Shown here piece by piece: positions 1 through 8,346 of a stretch of 45,918 bases of DNA; position 1 is the first letter of the stretch; every line of letters begins with the position of its first letter. Source of the stretch: Bacteroidia bacterium (GTDB lineage: Bacteria > Bacteroidota > Bacteroidia > NS11-12g > UBA9320); NCBI GenBank assembly GCA_013042025.1, contig JABDQY010000007.1, positions 1 to 45,918 on the forward strand, written 5' to 3'. The notes beneath the pieces were generated by a model. It was not told the origin of the DNA and did no database searches. It saw only the letters and a list, made by a program, of their open reading frames with translations. A program made the translations under genes and the position numbers.

Positions 1-2
1 GC

Positions 3-74
3 GGAATTACAAATCCAGGAAAAGGTAAATTAATCCAAAAACTCTATTTGTTAAGATTTACGTTTTCTATATGA
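3..74 (+). CDS. Possible C-terminal end of an outer-membrane protein (partial)
   Basis: The reading frame that enters the window at base 3 stays open for 23 codons and stops at TGA 72-74. It encodes GITNPGKGKL followed by a tail ending LLRFTFSI. Alternating hydrophobic and aromatic residues at the extreme C-terminus are what the last strand of an outer-membrane beta-barrel usually looks like, for example in a TonB-dependent receptor. The other two forward frames close earlier. The call rests on a very short stretch, so it is tentative. Confidence 0.35.
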   Translation, partial: GITNPGKGKLIQKLYLLRFTFSI

Positions 75-210
75 ATCTAGCAGTGGTTGAAATAGGATTA
101 AGTACAAAGACACAACAACGAAAATCAAGAACAGAACACCGAAGATGGTATAAAATACATTCATTTATTCGCTTTAATTAAGTCGCTCAAAAGTTAATAC
201 AATTTAGCCT

Positions 211-218
211 AGCTTCGC
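211..218 (+). promoter_or_regulatory. Candidate -7 promoter box (TAGCTTCG)
   Basis: TAGCTTCG matches the Bacteroidota -7 element TAnnTTTG with the common C variant. It lies 30 bases before the ATG of the lipoprotein gene at 249. No clear -33 TTG is visible. The rest of 75-248 shows nothing else recognisable. Confidence 0.4.
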
Positions 219-248
219 AGCGTTTAAATATAGTATTACAAACTGAAA

Positions 249-635
249 ATGATTAAAAACTTTGCTTTTGTTCTTGTTCTCTTTCTTGCATTGGTTTCAT
301 GTAGTAGAAAAACGATTGGAGTTCCTTTTGTAAAAGAGATAGATCGAAATGAACTTAAGTATACATTCATCTCTTCAAATATTATTGGTGATTCATTGGT
401 TGCAAAAGTGCAATATGGTGGAGGGTGTATTAAACCACATTTATTCGAACTGGTTCAAACTACGAAAGATGATGCAGGTACCGTTTATCTTTGGTTACTC
501 CATAAAACCAAAGATGATAAGTGCAGGGCACTAGTTCGTGTTTCAAGAGCCTATGATGTATCAACAATTCTAAAAGACCCATCGGTTACTTCCATTAAGC
601 TAAATGGCGACAAGGTATTATACGAAAAGGAATAA
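249..635 (+). CDS. Small predicted lipoprotein, function unknown
   Basis: 128 residues. The N-terminus is a lipoprotein signal peptide: a basic start (MIKN), a hydrophobic stretch and the lipobox LVSC with the lipidated Cys at about residue 18. The mature domain contains a GGGC motif (about residues 57-60) and a second Cys in DDKCRALV, which could pair in the periplasm. I do not recognise a characterised family. The ATG at 249 follows a TAGCTTCG promoter box by 30 bases. The gene stands alone on the plus strand, 84 bases before the acylase gene. Signal peptide and lipobox are directly visible; attachment to a membrane is inferred from them. Confidence 0.8.
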   Translation: MIKNFAFVLVLFLALVSCSRKTIGVPFVKEIDRNELKYTFISSNIIGDSLVAKVQYGGGCIKPHLFELVQTTKDDAGTVYLWLLHKTKDDKCRALVRVSRAYDVSTILKDPSVTSIKLNGDKVLYEKE

Positions 636-719
636 TAATCGTTAGCTTTTTGTAAAACTTCTTATTACCAGTCTGTTCCAATACACTTATCTCGTTTTTT
701 TTCGTTAAACTTGAAAGAG

Positions 720-3113
720 ATGAGGAGAGTTGCAGGTATTCTATTTTTGATAATTGGAATTGGTTTAGTGTATTTTCTAAACAATTCATGGAACATAAAA
801 GACACTCCACTCCCTCCATTCGGCAAACTTCTTAATCCTTTTAGTGGGATATGGCAAAACTCGGAAAGTGCTACAGATTTTGAAAGTTACAATCTGAAAT
901 CAATACATGTTAAGGAGAATATAAAAGTGGTTTTTGATGATCGAATGGTACCACACATCTATGCTCAAAACCTCCAAGACGCTCTCTTTGCACAAGGTTA
1001 TGTTGAAGCATACCATCGTCTTTTTCAAATGGACATTTCAACGCGTTCACCAGACGGTAAACTATCCGAAATTTTTGGGGAAAACCTGCTCAACTATGAT
1101 AAAACGCAACGCCGACTTGGGCTTGGATATGCTGCAGATAATGCCATCAAGGGTTGGGCAAAACATCCTGAAGAATTTAAAAATATACAAAGCTATGTGC
1201 AAGGTGTAAACCATTACATTCACAACCTATCTCAAAAAGATTTTCCATTGGAATACAAACTATTGGATTTTGAACCTTCTGAATGGAGCGTAAGACATTC
1301 TGCTCTATTGCTTAAGGCAATGACTCAAACACTTGCAGGATATGAAGAAGATGTAGAAATGAGTAATGCTTTAAAACTACTAGGCCCAGAAGACTTTAAA
1401 GCCATTTATCCAGAGTACAATCCTAAAGACAATCCTGTAATTCAAGGCCCATATGCGGCTCTAAGTCAAGAAATGACAGGTAAGTCAAGCCTTGCCAAAC
1501 TCGAATATTTTCTAAACCCAACCAATCGCCCAAAATCCCCAGAAGGAATTGGAAGTAACAACTGGGCTGTATCTGGGAGTAAAACAAAAACAGGCAAACC
1601 GCTGCTTGCAAATGACCCTCATTTAGGGCTAAGTTTACCTTCCGTTTGGTACGAAATAGCAATTACTACTCCAGAGTTCTCTGCTCGAGGAGTAACCTTA
1701 TTAGGCATGCCAGGTATTATGATTGGTTTTAACCAGAACATTGCCTGGGGAGAAACGAATGTTGGTCATGATATGATGGACTACTATAAAATAAAATGGG
1801 CAAATAGTGAAAAAATGCAATACTATTTTGATGGCAAAACAAAGGATGTCGATTTACGGATTGAATCCATAAAAGTAAAGGGCCAAGGAACAGTAAAAGA
1901 TACTGTTAGGTATACCGCTTGGGGACCAATAGTCGATGACAAAAATAGTTTAGCACTTAGATGGATTGCCCACGACGAAGCTCCAGGCAAAGAATTTATG
2001 ACATTTGTAAGTGGTATGACTAGTAACAATTATGATGAATACCTGGCCAATACTTCAGAATTTTATGCCCCTGCACAGAACTTTGTATACGCTGATAATT
2101 CTGGCGAAATTGGGTTACGTGTAAATGGGAGTATCCCAATTAAAAATCAAGGACAAGGAAGGCTAACAAGCGATGGAGATTCGAGTATATTTGGTTGGAA
2201 AGGAATTGTACCGAGAGACCACAATCCTCAAGAACGAAACCCTACAAAAGGGTATGTTACAAGTGCAAATCAATGGAGTACTACACCAGAATATCCAAAC
2301 TATTACAATGGTAGCTTTGAACCGTTTAGAGGCAGAATGATTAATCGCATATTACGAGATGCAAAAGGATTAACAATTGAGGAAATGCAAGAGATGCAGC
2401 AAAGTACTTATAGTATCGAAGCTGAGGAATCTTTGCCACATATACTAGCTGCGTTAGATAGTTCTATGTTCAGTCTTCCAGAAATAGACTTACTTCAATC
2501 TTGGGATTATAACTACACCGCAGATAGCAAAGCAGCTTTATTATATAACGTATTGTTTAAAAACTTTCAAAAAGCACTGTGGGATGAAGTGTACAATCAC
2601 ATGGATTCTATCGCACTTCCATTACCTGATAGTTGGGTGACAATCTTATTGCTCGAAGAAAATAAAGAAAGTAATTATTTTGATATCCTATCGACACCAG
2701 AAAAGGAAACATTTAGTGACATTTGCAACTTGGCGATGTCTATGACGTTGAAAGATTCCACAATTCATCATACTTGGAGTGAATCAAAAAACGCTTCAAT
2801 TCCTCATCTAATTAGGTTACCTGCTTTTTCTCATACCTTTACTGAAAACGAACCTATTAGTGGTCATAAATACGTATTAAATGCGATGCAAAGTACCTTT
2901 GGACCTAGTTGGAGAATGGTAGTTTCATTAGAGGACAATCCCACAGCATATGGAATTTATCCAGGAGGTCAGAGTGGCAATCCCGCAAGTCCTTTCTACA
3001 AAAACATGATTGATAAATGGAGAACTGGAGCCTATGATAAATTAGAGCTTTCTCGCAGTGCAGAGGATATAAAAAACGTACTTTTTAAAATTGAAATCAA
3101 TCATGAAGATTAG
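720..3113 (+). CDS. Penicillin acylase family protein (Ntn hydrolase)
   Basis: 797 residues from ATG 720 (an in-frame TTG at 711 would add three). An N-terminal membrane segment (about residues 4-22) suggests export or anchoring to the periplasmic side. The precursor resembles the penicillin amidase family, which self-cleaves into alpha and beta chains. The cleavage site is visible as G|SNNW, making Ser279 the N-terminal nucleophile of the beta chain. NDPHLGL follows, and the conserved PAQNFVYAD supplies the expected catalytic Asn. VPHIYA and GYVEAYHRLFQMD in the alpha chain are also typical. Family members cleave amide bonds in beta-lactams, N-acyl-homoserine lactones or other acyl amides; the substrate cannot be told from sequence. 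The stop overlaps the start of the next small membrane protein by 11 bases. Confidence 0.93.
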   Translation: MRRVAGILFLIIGIGLVYFLNNSWNIKDTPLPPFGKLLNPFSGIWQNSESATDFESYNLKSIHVKENIKVVFDDRMVPHIYAQNLQDALFAQGYVEAYHRLFQMDISTRSPDGKLSEIFGENLLNYDKTQRRLGLGYAADNAIKGWAKHPEEFKNIQSYVQGVNHYIHNLSQKDFPLEYKLLDFEPSEWSVRHSALLLKAMTQTLAGYEEDVEMSNALKLLGPEDFKAIYPEYNPKDNPVIQGPYAALSQEMTGKSSLAKLEYFLNPTNRPKSPEGIGSNNWAVSGSKTKTGKPLLANDPHLGLSLPSVWYEIAITTPEFSARGVTLLGMPGIMIGFNQNIAWGETNVGHDMMDYYKIKWANSEKMQYYFDGKTKDVDLRIESIKVKGQGTVKDTVRYTAWGPIVDDKNSLALRWIAHDEAPGKEFMTFVSGMTSNNYDEYLANTSEFYAPAQNFVYADNSGEIGLRVNGSIPIKNQGQGRLTSDGDSSIFGWKGIVPRDHNPQERNPTKGYVTSANQWSTTPEYPNYYNGSFEPFRGRMINRILRDAKGLTIEEMQEMQQSTYSIEAEESLPHILAALDSSMFSLPEIDLLQSWDYNYTADSKAALLYNVLFKNFQKALWDEVYNHMDSIALPLPDSWVTILLLEENKESNYFDILSTPEKETFSDICNLAMSMTLKDSTIHHTWSESKNASIPHLIRLPAFSHTFTENEPISGHKYVLNAMQSTFGPSWRMVVSLEDNPTAYGIYPGGQSGNPASPFYKNMIDKWRTGAYDKLELSRSAEDIKNVLFKIEINHED

Positions 3114-3444
3114 CATAGTTGCAATAGTGTTGTTATCGATATTGGCATCATTTTTCCTACCATGGTGGGTAATCGCTCCTATCTGTTTTGTTGTAACATA
3201 TTTAGCTAAATTAAAACCAATACAAGCATTCCTAATATCATTCATTAGTATTTTCATTGTTTGGATATGTGCTATCTATTACTTTGACTATGGCTCAGTT
3301 CAACCTTTAGTTGGGGAACTACTAGGGATTCCCTCTAAACTCACATCTATAGTTGCAGCGGTTATTGGAGGATTGATGGCGGGTGTTTTTGGATTGTCTG
3401 GATCACTTCTTGGGAAAAAACCAAAAAGGTTTGTGAATGGTTAA
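3103..3444 (+). CDS. Small integral membrane protein, function unknown
   Basis: 113 residues from ATG 3103 (an in-frame TTG at 3091 would add four). Nearly the whole chain is hydrophobic. There are about four membrane segments, at residues 4-22, 24-38, 44-62 and 80-103, with a GG/GS-rich last helix and a basic C-terminal tail (KKPKRF). The start lies inside the end of the acylase gene, so the two are probably translated from one mRNA. It meets the opposite-strand gene tail to tail with a 4-base overlap. I recognise no family. Confidence 0.75.
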   Translation: MKISIVAIVLLSILASFFLPWWVIAPICFVVTYLAKLKPIQAFLISFISIFIVWICAIYYFDYGSVQPLVGELLGIPSKLTSIVAAVIGGLMAGVFGLSGSLLGKKPKRFVNG

Positions 3445-3824
3445 TTGTTTTCTTCAGCTTCCTCTTTCATCTCTTCTTCAATAAGATGTTCTAATTCTGC
3501 TGAACTATTTTTATGATCAAGAATTGATTGTAGGATTTCTTCTGTAACATCTCTCCCACCTCTAAGATTTCTATATAATGTCCCAATGGTGTAAATAGGA
3601 CCCCAAGGGATTCCCCACCATCCTAAGAATAGAGTAAGAATTGTTTGAGGTAATCCTTTAATAACTGCACTGTGCCCAGCTCGCACAAAATAAACATCAG
3701 TTGGACGTTTAAACGTCATTACAATTATGGAAACGGTGTATGTAAAAAAGACAAATTTGGCACCTTCACGTACTTCTTCAACAATTTGCTCTTCTGACAA
3801 GCCTTCAATTCCATTGATTTCCAT
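3441..3824 (-). CDS. Conserved membrane-associated protein, function unknown
   Basis: 127 residues. An acidic N-terminal helix (SEEQIVEEVREGAKF) is followed by a hydrophobic stretch (FVFFTYTVSIIVMTF). Next comes KRPTDVYFVRAGHSAV and a second hydrophobic segment rich in Trp, Gly and Pro (LGWWGIPWGPIYTIGTL), ending in a very acidic tail with repeated Glu. The middle looks like a small conserved membrane domain seen in hypothetical proteins, but I cannot assign a function. It lies 28 bases downstream of the AlkD-like gene on the same strand and may be the last gene of that run. Its end overlaps the convergent plus-strand gene by 4 bases. Confidence 0.72.
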   Translation of the reverse strand: MEINGIEGLSEEQIVEEVREGAKFVFFTYTVSIIVMTFKRPTDVYFVRAGHSAVIKGLPQTILTLFLGWWGIPWGPIYTIGTLYRNLRGGRDVTEEILQSILDHKNSSAELEHLIEEEMKEEAEENN

Positions 3825-3852
3825 TAACCAAAGATAGAATACTATTCAACAA

Positions 3853-4509
3853 CTAAAAGTTTTTCAAAGCTTCTTTGCGACTTAGTGGCTGAAGCTCGTG
3901 ATTATTTACAAAATCCAAAACCCAATCACGATTTGTTTTGAAATACTCCCGTAGTGCCCAACCAATAGCTTTTTTAATGAAGAATTCTTTTTGAGAAATA
4001 TGAGGCAGTATAACAGATGAAAGTAGTTCTTTATCGGTATCTTTCTTGTACTTCAATTGAAACAAAATACTACTTCTAACCATCCAGATATTATCGCTTT
4101 TATTCCATTTAGATGTTGTTTTCTTTATTTCTTCTGGCCACTTTCTGAAGTATTCACCGGCCAAATTCACCGCGATGTAATCGACAGTATCCCACCATGA
4201 ATTGGTGATTATAAACCACTCTATATCTTTTATCACAGCCTTGGCCCATTGCTTCTTGCACTTCAGCATCATTTCTTGTGCTACATAATGAAACTCACGC
4301 TGGGGTAATTCAAATAACTTTTTAGCAACGGCAATTGGATTTTCAGGCAACCCCAAATCTTTATATACCAGTTTTGTAATTTCTTTTCTGGGAGTTGCCA
4401 TAATGCCAAAGTACTCATATTGACCTCGCATATATGCTTTCATTTGTACCGCTCGATTCACATCCTCATTTTGTGTGAAGCGATAACGTATTGTTTCAAT
4501 CCAATTCAT
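3853..4509 (-). CDS. AlkD-like DNA alkylation repair glycosylase
   Basis: 218 residues from the ATG at 4509, eight bases after the stop of the upstream lipoprotein gene. A longer open frame to 4590 would only run into that gene. The protein is built of short alpha-helical HEAT-like repeats. Aligned to Bacillus cereus AlkD, all four active-site residues are present with a constant offset of three: Trp106 and Asp110 (in WWDTVD), Arg145 (in WMVRSS) and Trp184 (in AIGWALREY). The family excises positively charged N3- and N7-alkylpurines from DNA without flipping the base. The genes upstream encode envelope proteins, so its placement in this run is odd. Family assignment is strong; substrate is inferred from it. 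Confidence 0.88.
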   Translation of the reverse strand: MNWIETIRYRFTQNEDVNRAVQMKAYMRGQYEYFGIMATPRKEITKLVYKDLGLPENPIAVAKKLFELPQREFHYVAQEMMLKCKKQWAKAVIKDIEWFIITNSWWDTVDYIAVNLAGEYFRKWPEEIKKTTSKWNKSDNIWMVRSSILFQLKYKKDTDKELLSSVILPHISQKEFFIKKAIGWALREYFKTNRDWVLDFVNNHELQPLSRKEALKNF

Positions 4510-4517
4510 AAAAAGTT

Positions 4518-5042
4518 TTAAGGAATAATCTTTACTCCACCTTTTGACATGGCAGTATACCCATCTACATACAATGTTAAGTCGCACCAATCAATTTCTA
4601 AGGTGCCATCTTGATATGGAATCAAATACATGCTACCCCAACCATTATAATCTCTCCAAGTCCCAAAATCCTTATAAGAAACTATAAACTCAACAAAAAA
4701 TGCAGTACCCAATTCAACTTTACGTCCACTTGTTAGTGCGTGCTTAAATCCACTTGCATGGTGATAACGAATAATTATTTTCTTGGAACTTCCCCATTCC
4801 AATTTTATATCTTCAAAATCGTTATACTTCTTCACCGTTTTTGTAAAAGTACCTGAGAAATTTAACTCACCCTTTACCTCTGCAAATTCTTCTAAATTGC
4901 AGGGTGAAGTGCTAATTGTATCTCCTTCAATAGGGTCGGATATTTGATAGAGTTCATTGGATAGCTCCTTTTCTTCGCATCCGCTAATTGCAAACACAAA
5001 CAAGAATATAATCCAACAGCTTTTTCTTAGAATGGATAGCAT
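4518..5042 (-). CDS. Predicted lipoprotein, function unknown
   Basis: 174 residues with a lipoprotein signal peptide (MLSILRKSCW, hydrophobic core, lipobox AISGC with Cys22). The mature part has alternating beta-type sequence with many aromatic residues and three further Cys residues (SPCN, DWCD region), suggesting a periplasmic beta-rich domain. No characterised family is recognised. The ATG lies 16 bases inside the end of the upstream beta-barrel gene, so the two are likely translationally coupled and may work together at the outer membrane. Confidence 0.78.
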   Translation of the reverse strand: MLSILRKSCWIIFLFVFAISGCEEKELSNELYQISDPIEGDTISTSPCNLEEFAEVKGELNFSGTFTKTVKKYNDFEDIKLEWGSSKKIIIRYHHASGFKHALTSGRKVELGTAFFVEFIVSYKDFGTWRDYNGWGSMYLIPYQDGTLEIDWCDLTLYVDGYTAMSKGGVKIIP

Positions 5043-5830
5043 AAACCAATGTGATAATTTAAAAGTTGCTTAAATCTGAGTCTAGAACCAATTTGATTTT
5101 TCATTGACCTATTGATGCTTTCTGTATTGGGTAAATAGTCATAGATAACATATCCTGCTTCAATTGAATAGTCAAGAAACAGCTTTTTCTTAATCGCGGA
5201 AGTTGCTCCTATTCCAAGATTGATTTCGGGCAAATTCATCTTTAAAATTGGGTCTTCCATTTTGTATTCGATGTTATAATATTTCCATCCATTACTTTGA
5301 CTGGTACTAAAAACTAAATTAGAGAAATCAGCAGAAACATGATGTAGTTTTCCTCCTACATAAAAATAAGGACCAAGAGGGGCAATTGCAGCTTTCTTAT
5401 TACGGTAAAACTTCATATTTAGCCCTATGAATAAGTCTTCAATTTTAGGAGTACCTGAACGCAACCTTAAGTAATATTTTGTATTGCCGTAATCAGGCGA
5501 ACTCGGATCTCCAAGAACATAACCATAACCAGATTGATTCATGGTACTAGAAGTACGCGAATACCCTGAAGTTAAGGCCCAAGTAAATCTGGGTGTTAAT
5601 CCCCTTTGTAATTCAAGTAACACCCCAGTATTTATTGAAAAACTGGGATATTCTGATACATCTCTCTCTGAAGCCTTTTGAAATTCTAAACTTGGACTGA
5701 AATATACTTTAGCTCCAATAGTAGATTTCATTCCTAAGTAACCAGAGGTTTTTTCTTTAACCTGCACCATTTGAGCTCGAGAAATCGAGCCTAGTAGAAA
5801 GAGGATAAAAAAGAATGAAATGTGTTTCAC
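5027..5830 (-). CDS. Predicted outer-membrane beta-barrel protein
   Basis: 267 residues starting with GTG at 5830. A Sec signal peptide ends at about residue 19 (SRAQ). The remainder is a series of alternating amphipathic strands with many Tyr, Phe and Gly (for example LGMKSTIGAKVYFSPSLEF, YYLRLRSG, GYFYVGGK-like stretches). It ends in LLNYHIGLCYPF, with the C-terminal Phe expected of an outer-membrane barrel. It resembles generic PorT/OmpW-type small barrels but I cannot name a family. A perfect -7 box (TAGCTTTG at 5848-5841, minus strand) lies 10 bases before the GTG, so this gene and the lipoprotein downstream may have their own promoter. Confidence 0.75.
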   Translation of the reverse strand: MKHISFFFILFLLGSISRAQMVQVKEKTSGYLGMKSTIGAKVYFSPSLEFQKASERDVSEYPSFSINTGVLLELQRGLTPRFTWALTSGYSRTSSTMNQSGYGYVLGDPSSPDYGNTKYYLRLRSGTPKIEDLFIGLNMKFYRNKKAAIAPLGPYFYVGGKLHHVSADFSNLVFSTSQSNGWKYYNIEYKMEDPILKMNLPEINLGIGATSAIKKKLFLDYSIEAGYVIYDYLPNTESINRSMKNQIGSRLRFKQLLNYHIGLCYPF

Positions 5831-5840
5831 GGAGTAATTC

Positions 5841-5848
5841 CAAAGCTA
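5841..5848 (-). promoter_or_regulatory. Candidate -7 promoter box (TAGCTTTG)
   Basis: On the minus strand the sequence is TAGCTTTG, a perfect TAnnTTTG match, 10 bases before the GTG start of the beta-barrel gene. The resulting leader would be only a few bases long. No good -33 TTG at the expected spacing is visible. Confidence 0.45.
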
Positions 5849-5886
5849 ACAATTCAATTGAAATTTAAAAAGTAAATGGAATTTTT

Positions 5887-6981
5887 CTATTTCCCAATAG
5901 GATTAATGGCTGCTCTAATGCTAAATACATGTGAAAGAAGTGCTGCACTTTGATCGCCTATATCGCTTAAAGCGTAGTCAATTGTTATTTTCTCAAGATT
6001 TAAACCAACACCAACGTTTGGTTGGAATGTCCATTGTTGAACATAATCCAAATCTTTTTCTTGTTGAAAATTCCCAATTCCTGCTCGCAGTTTAATAATG
6101 TCTCTATAAGAAGCTTCGATACCTAGATGCGGATCTAAACTTACAAAATCACTTTGAACCAATGTATTTCGTCGTCCGTCAGTATTAATATCCGTATTTA
6201 GTTCTGCTAGTAGACTGAAGTCTTCAGTAAACTCAATTTTCTTAGCTACCCCGAGCAATAATTTAGGTAAAGTTAGCTCCAATGAATTAACTGGGATCTC
6301 ATTCCCGGTTTGTGTAAACACATCTTTTTCTGCATCAGAAAAATTAAAACTCCATGCGTTAAACGTAGTGGTTACATCTCGAATAACTGCCGCAAACATC
6401 CAATCTTTCTCGGTTTCATATCGAGCACTTGCATCAACACCAAAACCCCACGCTGTTGTAAACTCACCTGCCCTTCGATGTATAATTTTTGCACTTCCCC
6501 CAAAACTCAAGCCCTCAGTAAGAGCTTCTTGAGCATAACTAATAAAGAAGCCATAGTCTACTGCACTAAATTCAGTTACTCTATCGTAGTTTATTTGTCC
6601 ATTTCTAATTAAATCTAATGTATTTGGTATACCGTCTACTCCAAAACGAACCATTGAAAAACTTAAAGCTGCATTATCTTTAACTTTAGTACTTAGTCCT
6701 AGGTAATCATAATTGGATATCCCACCTAAATATGCAGAATGCATAAAGGCCAATTGCAACTTATCTTCTTGCTTCACTAAACCTGAAGGATTCCAATATC
6801 CTGCAGTTACATCATCTGTTGATGCTAAAACAGAATTAGACATTCCAAATGCTCTTGCTCCTACCCCAATGGATAAGAACTCATTACTGTACTTTGGAGT
6901 CGATTGTGCATGAGTATTTTTGCTTGCACAAATGATGAGTACTGAACAAGTAAGTAATTTAAAAAGATTGGAAATTCCCAT
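5887..6981 (-). CDS. PorV/PorQ family outer-membrane protein (T9SS-associated)
   Basis: 364 residues. A signal peptide ends at about residue 25 (THAQ). The N-terminal mature region EFLSIGVGARAFGMSNSVLASTDDVTAGYWNPSGL is the hallmark of the PorV/PorQ family: the SIGVGARA...MG pattern followed by a WNP motif. The rest forms FadL-like barrel strands (for example GISNYDYLGLSTKVKDNAALSF) and ends in VFSIRAAINPIGK. In T9SS bacteria PorV shuttles cargo from the translocon to the attachment complex, and related proteins serve as cargo partners or sortase-complex members. Which of these this is cannot be decided here. It begins five bases after the AcpH-like gene, suggesting co-transcription. Several T9SS-type cargo proteins are encoded elsewhere in the window. 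Confidence 0.85.
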   Translation of the reverse strand: MGISNLFKLLTCSVLIICASKNTHAQSTPKYSNEFLSIGVGARAFGMSNSVLASTDDVTAGYWNPSGLVKQEDKLQLAFMHSAYLGGISNYDYLGLSTKVKDNAALSFSMVRFGVDGIPNTLDLIRNGQINYDRVTEFSAVDYGFFISYAQEALTEGLSFGGSAKIIHRRAGEFTTAWGFGVDASARYETEKDWMFAAVIRDVTTTFNAWSFNFSDAEKDVFTQTGNEIPVNSLELTLPKLLLGVAKKIEFTEDFSLLAELNTDINTDGRRNTLVQSDFVSLDPHLGIEASYRDIIKLRAGIGNFQQEKDLDYVQQWTFQPNVGVGLNLEKITIDYALSDIGDQSAALLSHVFSIRAAINPIGK

Positions 6982-6985
6982 TCGG

Positions 6986-7642
6986 TTATAATAGCTGTAT
7001 TTCTAACGCACCAATAGAACGTTCTAAATCCGGTTCTATTGTTTCACAAATTTCAATTAGCAAGTTTCGTTGGTCATCGTTCAATTCTACCAAACCTGTT
7101 TTTAAAGCAACTTGTTCAACTGAGTAAACAACATTCTCAATGCTTGTATAGTTTTTTAAGAATGCAGCCTTCATAAATCTTCTATGTTGACCCTTCCACA
7201 ATTCATCATCTTGCAATCCTGCATAACGCATGTACTTTAGCATCCAGTCCATTTCTACACTATCAATCATAGCATAAAAGTCTTCAGCTAAGTTTGGATT
7301 TTTGTCTAGCAAGATTTTATCTAGCAGTACTTCAACCAAAATATGGGTAATGAAATAATCGCGATTTATATCCTTATCACCACTTTCACGAATCATATCA
7401 GTTGCCCTTCCTGTAAGTTCTACAAATGTCATCCAATTGTGAAATTTTCGATCACTAGCAAAATGCTTGTTACACCCTTTGTTAATTGAAGAAATTTCAC
7501 TGGTTGTAAACTCAATATTTTTATATGGATTTATCCGTAATTTGGAAATGTGACTTCGAGCAAGATCAGGTAAAACTAATCCAAGATTATAATATTTGTT
7601 GTCTTCTGAGCTATCGAAATAGTAATGACTTAAATAATTCAC
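6986..7642 (-). CDS. Acyl carrier protein phosphodiesterase-like (AcpH/DUF479-like) protein
   Basis: 218 residues from the GTG at 7642. The open frame extends to an ATG at 7732, but the region VNYLSHYYFDSSED aligns with the usual AcpH start MNYLAHLYLS, and a promoter-like TTTCTTTG box sits five bases upstream of the GTG. The following GLVLPDLAR matches the family's GNFLADFVKG-type aspartate region, and HKHF-like and FxTHxLVExLLD patterns (CNKHFASDRKFHNW; YFITHILVEVLLD) fit its metal-binding helices. AcpH removes 4'-phosphopantetheine from acyl carrier protein. The similarity is distant, so the enzymatic role is an inference. Head of the minus-strand run ending at 3853. Confidence 0.6.
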   Translation of the reverse strand: MNYLSHYYFDSSEDNKYYNLGLVLPDLARSHISKLRINPYKNIEFTTSEISSINKGCNKHFASDRKFHNWMTFVELTGRATDMIRESGDKDINRDYFITHILVEVLLDKILLDKNPNLAEDFYAMIDSVEMDWMLKYMRYAGLQDDELWKGQHRRFMKAAFLKNYTSIENVVYSVEQVALKTGLVELNDDQRNLLIEICETIEPDLERSIGALEIQLL

Positions 7643-7647
7643 TAGTG

Positions 7648-7655
7648 CAAAGAAA
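7648..7655 (-). promoter_or_regulatory. Candidate -7 promoter box (TTTCTTTG)
   Basis: On the minus strand TTTCTTTGCACTA runs directly into the GTG at 7642. It fits TAnnTTTG apart from T in place of A. A start site about seven bases past the box would make the transcript leaderless, which supports the GTG as the start. Confidence 0.35.
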
Positions 7656-7732
7656 ATAAATTGTTGACAATAAAAATAATCAAGGTTTTCATCCGTTGTA
7701 AATTGCGAGTACTTAATTAGAATAATAAGCAA

Positions 7733-8269
7733 ATGAAAAATATATTTTTAGCTCTTTTTGTTGCATTATCACTTGTTTCTTTAGGACAAGAAAATATTAT
7801 TCCAGTAAATGAAAAAACTGGAAATGCAGAATATACGAATGTGATAGAGGTAGCAAATGCCACGCAAACGCAATTGTATAATAGAGCACTTATCTGGATT
7901 AATGAATTTTATGCTAATCCACAAGGAACAATTAAAACTCAAGATTCTGCTAATAGTATTGAAGGTAAAGCACGATTTCGAGTAAAACTAACCGACAAAA
8001 AAGGTAGAACTATTGGTCAGAGTAATGTTAATTACAATTTTAAAATTGAATTAAAAGATGGTAAATACCGTTATGTTGTTGATCGAATAAACTGGCAACA
8101 ACCTTCATATTATGATGTAAGCAGGTGGGAAAAGAAAGACGACCCTAGATATGAAGAAGAGAAATACCCCGCCTATGTAGAACAAACTGCTGCATACTTT
8201 GAGGATATGCTCAATAAACTGAATGTTGCTATGGAGAAAGAAGAAGAAGTTGAATCTTCGGATTGGTAA
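7733..8269 (+). CDS. DUF4468 domain exported protein
   Basis: 178 residues with a Sec signal peptide (MKNIFLALFVALSLVSLGQ). The pattern that follows fits DUF4468, a domain common in Bacteroidota with a TBP-like fold. It has VIEVANATQTQLYNRALIWI near residues 38-57, then a substitution of the form IEGKARFRVKL, then NYNFKIELKDGKYRYVVDRI. The C-terminal tail is charged (EKEEEVESSDW). No biochemical function is established for the domain. The ATG is adjacent to the divergent minus-strand open frame. If that gene starts at GTG 7642, a 90-base region separates the two genes and holds both promoters. Confidence 0.83.
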   Translation: MKNIFLALFVALSLVSLGQENIIPVNEKTGNAEYTNVIEVANATQTQLYNRALIWINEFYANPQGTIKTQDSANSIEGKARFRVKLTDKKGRTIGQSNVNYNFKIELKDGKYRYVVDRINWQQPSYYDVSRWEKKDDPRYEEEKYPAYVEQTAAYFEDMLNKLNVAMEKEEEVESSDW

Positions 8270-8310
8270 CACACCATACGATTTACATATAGTTATATCA
8301 ACTTTTAAAA

Positions 8311-8342
8311 TTGCATTCAGGTTTCATCTCTAATTACCTTTG
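8311..8342 (+). promoter_or_regulatory. Candidate promoter for dps (TTG-N21-TACCTTTG)
   Basis: TTG at 8311-8313, 21 bases, then TACCTTTG at 8335-8342, a full match to the Bacteroidota -33/-7 pattern. The ATG of dps begins four bases after the box, so the mRNA should be leaderless or nearly so. Confidence 0.55.
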
Positions 8343-8346
8343 AACT

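Noticed and set aside
4510..4590. Longer AlkD frame starting at 4590
   Set aside because: It runs into the upstream lipoprotein gene in another frame, and the extra residues (rich in Cys and Trp) are not AlkD-like. The ATG at 4509 gives alignment to the usual AlkD start.
7643..7732. N-terminal extension of the AcpH-like gene to ATG 7732
   Set aside because: The extra 30 residues are not part of the family, and the promoter-like box lies before the GTG at 7642.
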